From Trueperaceae bacterium (GTDB lineage: Bacteria; Deinococcota; Deinococci; Deinococcales; Trueperaceae): 33,030 nucleotides of DNA. The notes beneath the pieces are model-generated. The model ran no database searches. It saw only the letters and a list, made by a program, of their open reading frames with translations, and was not told the origin of the DNA. Location of the stretch: the NCBI GenBank assembly GCA_031581195.1, contig JAVLCF010000009.1, positions 1 through 33,030 of the forward strand, written 5' to 3'. Positions 30,989 to 33,030 of the stretch are shown here, piece after piece. Every line of letters begins with the position of its first letter. Within the stretch, counting starts at the first letter, position 1. A program made the position numbers and the translations under genes.

Positions 30989-31012
30989 TAGCGTACGGAC
31001 GCCGAGAGGAGG
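30989..31012 (+). promoter_or_regulatory. Promoter -10 and ribosome-binding site of the Gfo/Idh gene
   Basis: TAGCGT (30989-30994) is followed by a leader with GAGAGGAGG (GGAGG at 31008-31012), 5 bases before the GTG at 31018. Confidence 0.5.
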
Positions 31013-31017
31013 CCGCC

Positions 31018-32022
31018 GTGCCCGACGTCGTCCGATGGGGCGTCCTGAGCCCCGCCAAGATCGCCGTGAAGAAGGTCGTCCCCGCCATGCAGGCGGGCGT
31101 GCACGCCGAGGTGGTCGCCATCGCCTCGCGCGACGGGGCGCGCGCCCGCGCCGCCGCGGACGCCCTGCACCTCCCGCACGCCTTCGGCGGCTACGACGCC
31201 CTGCTCGCCAGCGACGCCGTCGACGCGGTGTACGTGCCGCTCCCGAACCACCTGCACGTCCCCTGGGCGGTCCGCGCGCTCGAGGCCGGCAAGCACGTCC
31301 TCGTCGAGAAACCGCTCGCGCGGAGCGCGGCGGAGGCCGCGCCCCTCCTCGACGCCGCCGCGGCCCACCCGCACCTCAAGATCATGGAGGCGTTCATGTA
31401 CCGCTTCCATCCGCAGTGGCGCCGCGCGAGGGCGTGGATCGAGGCGGGCGAGGTGGGGCGCCTGCGCACCGTCCACTCGCACTTCAGCTACCACAACGTG
31501 AACCCCGACGACGTCCGCAACCGCCCCGAGACCGGCGGCGGGGGGCTGTTGGACATCGGCTGTTACGACGTGTCGCTGTCGCGCTTCCTGTTCGGCCGGG
31601 AGCCGCTGCGCGTCGCGGCGCAGGTGGACGTCGACCCGGACTTCGGCACCGACCGCCTGGCCTCCGCCCTCCTCGACTTCGGGGACGGCGCCACCGCGAC
31701 GTTCTCGTGCGCGACGCGCCTCGCCCCCCACCAGCGGGTCGAGGCGTCGGGGGAGGCGGGCCGCGTCGAACTGGACGTCCCCTTCAACGCCCCACCCGCG
31801 GGCGCCGTCCGCGCCCGCCTCGAGCGCGGCGACGCCGTCGTCGAGCACGTCGATCGCGACGTCGACCAGTACACCCTCCAGGGCGACGCGCTAAGCCTCG
31901 CCATCCTCGAGGACCGGCCGGTGCCGACCCCCCTCGCCGACGGCCTCGCCAACATGCGCGTCCTCGACGCGATCCGCGACGCCGCCGCGACCGGCGCGTG
32001 GGCGGACGTCCCGCGCGGCTGA
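31018..32022 (+). CDS. Gfo/Idh/MocA-family NAD(P)-dependent oxidoreductase
   Basis: A 334-residue two-domain dehydrogenase. The Rossmann domain begins RWGVLSPAKIAVKKVVPAM and includes YVPLPNHLH and the family hallmark HVLVEKPLA near residue 100. The substrate domain has the GGGGLLDIGCYDVSLSRFLFG segment (about 178-198) with the catalytic Asp/Tyr positions. It resembles the sugar or dihydrodiol dehydrogenase branch. Substrate unknown; a sugar or polyol is likely from the family. No signal peptide. The GTG is fixed by GGAGG 5 bases upstream. Confidence 0.87.
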   Translation: MPDVVRWGVLSPAKIAVKKVVPAMQAGVHAEVVAIASRDGARARAAADALHLPHAFGGYDALLASDAVDAVYVPLPNHLHVPWAVRALEAGKHVLVEKPLARSAAEAAPLLDAAAAHPHLKIMEAFMYRFHPQWRRARAWIEAGEVGRLRTVHSHFSYHNVNPDDVRNRPETGGGGLLDIGCYDVSLSRFLFGREPLRVAAQVDVDPDFGTDRLASALLDFGDGATATFSCATRLAPHQRVEASGEAGRVELDVPFNAPPAGAVRARLERGDAVVEHVDRDVDQYTLQGDALSLAILEDRPVPTPLADGLANMRVLDAIRDAAATGAWADVPRG

Positions 32023-32029
32023 CGCCGCC

Positions 32030-33030
32030 TCAGCGCAGCTGCGCCAGACGCAGGTCCACCTCCGCCAGGAGGCGCGCATGCCGCGCGGCGTCGCGCGACG
32101 CGACGACCTGCGCGTGCGACGCCTCCGCCTCATCGAGCGTCGCCTCCGCGATCGTGCCCGCCTCGAACCGCGCGCGGCTCGCCTCGAGCGAGGCGGCGGA
32201 CGTCGCGACGGCGTCGCGGGCGTCGGCGAGACGGTTGGCCGACGCGACGAGGGCCGCATGCGCGCGCCGCACCGCATCGTCCACGGCGGTCTCGGTCCGT
32301 GCGAGGCGGGTCCGGGCGTCGGCGAGCGCCGCATCGGCGTCGGCCCGCTCGTTGGCGCTGGAGAGCGGCGTCGCCAGGCCGGCGCGCTCCGCTTCGCGGC
32401 GGGTCACGTCGCGCCGCGCGGCGCGCAGCGACGCCGACGCCGCCCGCGCCTCCTCCCGTGCGGCGTCGAGCGCCGGAACGGGGGGGAGGGCGTCACGAGC
32501 GATCGGGGCGAGCGCCCCGACGGGACGCCCGATCGCTTGGCGGAGGTCCGCTTCGGCCAACGCCCGGTCGGCGGTCGCATCCGCGCGGGTCCGCGCGCGG
32601 GCTGCGGCGTCGTCCTGGGCGCGCGCGACGTCGAGATCGGTCGCGGCGCCCGCCTCCAGACGGACGGTCTCGGCGGCGAGCACGGCGTCGGCGAGGCGTG
32701 CGCGCGCCTCGGCGTCGGCCAGCGCGGTGCGCGCCTCGAGGACGGCGACGTAGAGCGCGGTCGCCGCGCGGCGGGCCTCGGCCTCGGCGACGCGCACGTC
32801 GTCCGCCGCCGCCGCGGCGGCGGCGCGCGCCGCCTGGCGGGCGAGGGCGGTGGCGGTGGGGTCGGCCTCGGCGCGCTCCGCGTCGCGGGCGGCGTCCTCC
32901 CGCGCGTCGCGCGCGTCGAGGACCGCCTCGTCGCGGGGGACCGCGAGGCGAACCGCGGTCGCGAGATCGAGGGGGCCGGCGTCCTGCGCCGTCGCCACCG
33001 GCGCGACGAGCAGGGGAACGAGGAGGACGA
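32030..33030 (-). CDS. TolC-family outer membrane efflux protein, cut at the window edge
   Basis: Long Ala/Arg/Glu/Asp-rich helices with heptad character (ARTALADAEARARLADAVLA and similar) arranged in two repeats match the outer membrane efflux protein family, which forms trimeric export channels. The C-terminus, ending LLAEVDLRLAQLR, is present. The gene continues past 33030: the codons before the GTG at 32998 read VLLVPLLVAPVATAQDA, the hydrophobic part of a signal peptide, so the true start lies just outside the window. The product is shorter than classical TolC (about 335 visible residues against 450). Confidence 0.75.
   Translation of the reverse strand, partial: VLLVPLLVAPVATAQDAGPLDLATAVRLAVPRDEAVLDARDAREDAARDAERAEADPTATALARQAARAAAAAAADDVRVAEAEARRAATALYVAVLEARTALADAEARARLADAVLAAETVRLEAGAATDLDVARAQDDAAARARTRADATADRALAEADLRQAIGRPVGALAPIARDALPPVPALDAAREEARAASASLRAARRDVTRREAERAGLATPLSSANERADADAALADARTRLARTETAVDDAVRRAHAALVASANRLADARDAVATSAASLEASRARFEAGTIAEATLDEAEASHAQVVASRDAARHARLLAEVDLRLAQLR

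Noticed and set aside
1-33030. Search for tRNA or rRNA genes, CRISPR arrays, insertion sequences, integrases and attachment sites
   Set aside because: No cloverleaf-like sequence, regular direct-repeat array, transposase motif or terminal inverted repeat was recognised by eye; small RNA genes could still be missed without a covariance search.

Overview
The window is a GC-rich bacterial chromosome segment (33 kb, almost every gap short, many GTG starts, gene ends overlapping by GTGA or ATGA). Start sites are unusual: at least nine genes have a TANNNT hexamer (mostly TASSCT) ending 6 to 8 bases before the start codon and no Shine-Dalgarno sequence, so their mRNAs should be leaderless. That layout is well documented in Deinococcus, and together with the gene content it makes a Deinococcota member (Trueperaceae-like is my guess) the most likely source; no rRNA or taxonomic marker is present to prove it. 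A TolC-type protein and a Tat-exported molybdoenzyme fit a two-membrane envelope.

Layout. 25-701: FitAB/VapBC-type module whose toxin has lost two catalytic acids, with its operator. 908-3379: a small membrane protein, then on the minus strand a GH-A clan glycosidase and an atypical SDR protein. 3403-4326: biotin-protein ligase, divergent from the glycosidase across only 23 bases. 4515-10598: a C-P lyase operon, phnG-H-I-J-K-M-(35-codon ORF)-L, without any phosphonate transporter, PhnF or PhnP. 10703-13948: a sodium-pump decarboxylase operon (gamma, alpha with biotin domain, beta), the likely client of the biotin ligase. 14004-14591: a ribbon-helix-helix protein and an ArsR-family regulator, convergent. 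14763-18840: a three-gene periplasm-facing molybdoenzyme (catalytic subunit, four-cluster ferredoxin, NrfD-type anchor) with two perfect palindromes in its leader region. 18990-22902: a secreted protein and, in reverse, a UgpB-like binding protein with two permeases but no ATPase. 22997-24945: AP-superfamily phosphodiesterase and HAD phosphatase. 25019-26604: an H-NOX nitric-oxide sensor coupled to a PAS-GGDEF diguanylate cyclase. 26605-29765: a cobalamin riboswitch before a class I (B12-independent) ribonucleotide reductase. 29778-30921: a metallophosphoesterase with an apparent frameshift. 31018-32022: Gfo/Idh/MocA oxidoreductase. 32030-33030: a TolC-family protein cut by the window edge.

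How the genes fit together. The phosphorus theme is strong: C-P lyase, Ugp-like uptake, a phosphodiesterase, a HAD phosphatase and a metallophosphoesterase suggest scavenging of organic phosphorus. BirA and the biotinylated decarboxylase flank the C-P lyase genes. The riboswitch implies a second, B12-dependent reductase elsewhere in the genome. The H-NOX/GGDEF pair links NO to c-di-GMP. No tRNA, rRNA, CRISPR array, transposase or prophage gene was recognised.
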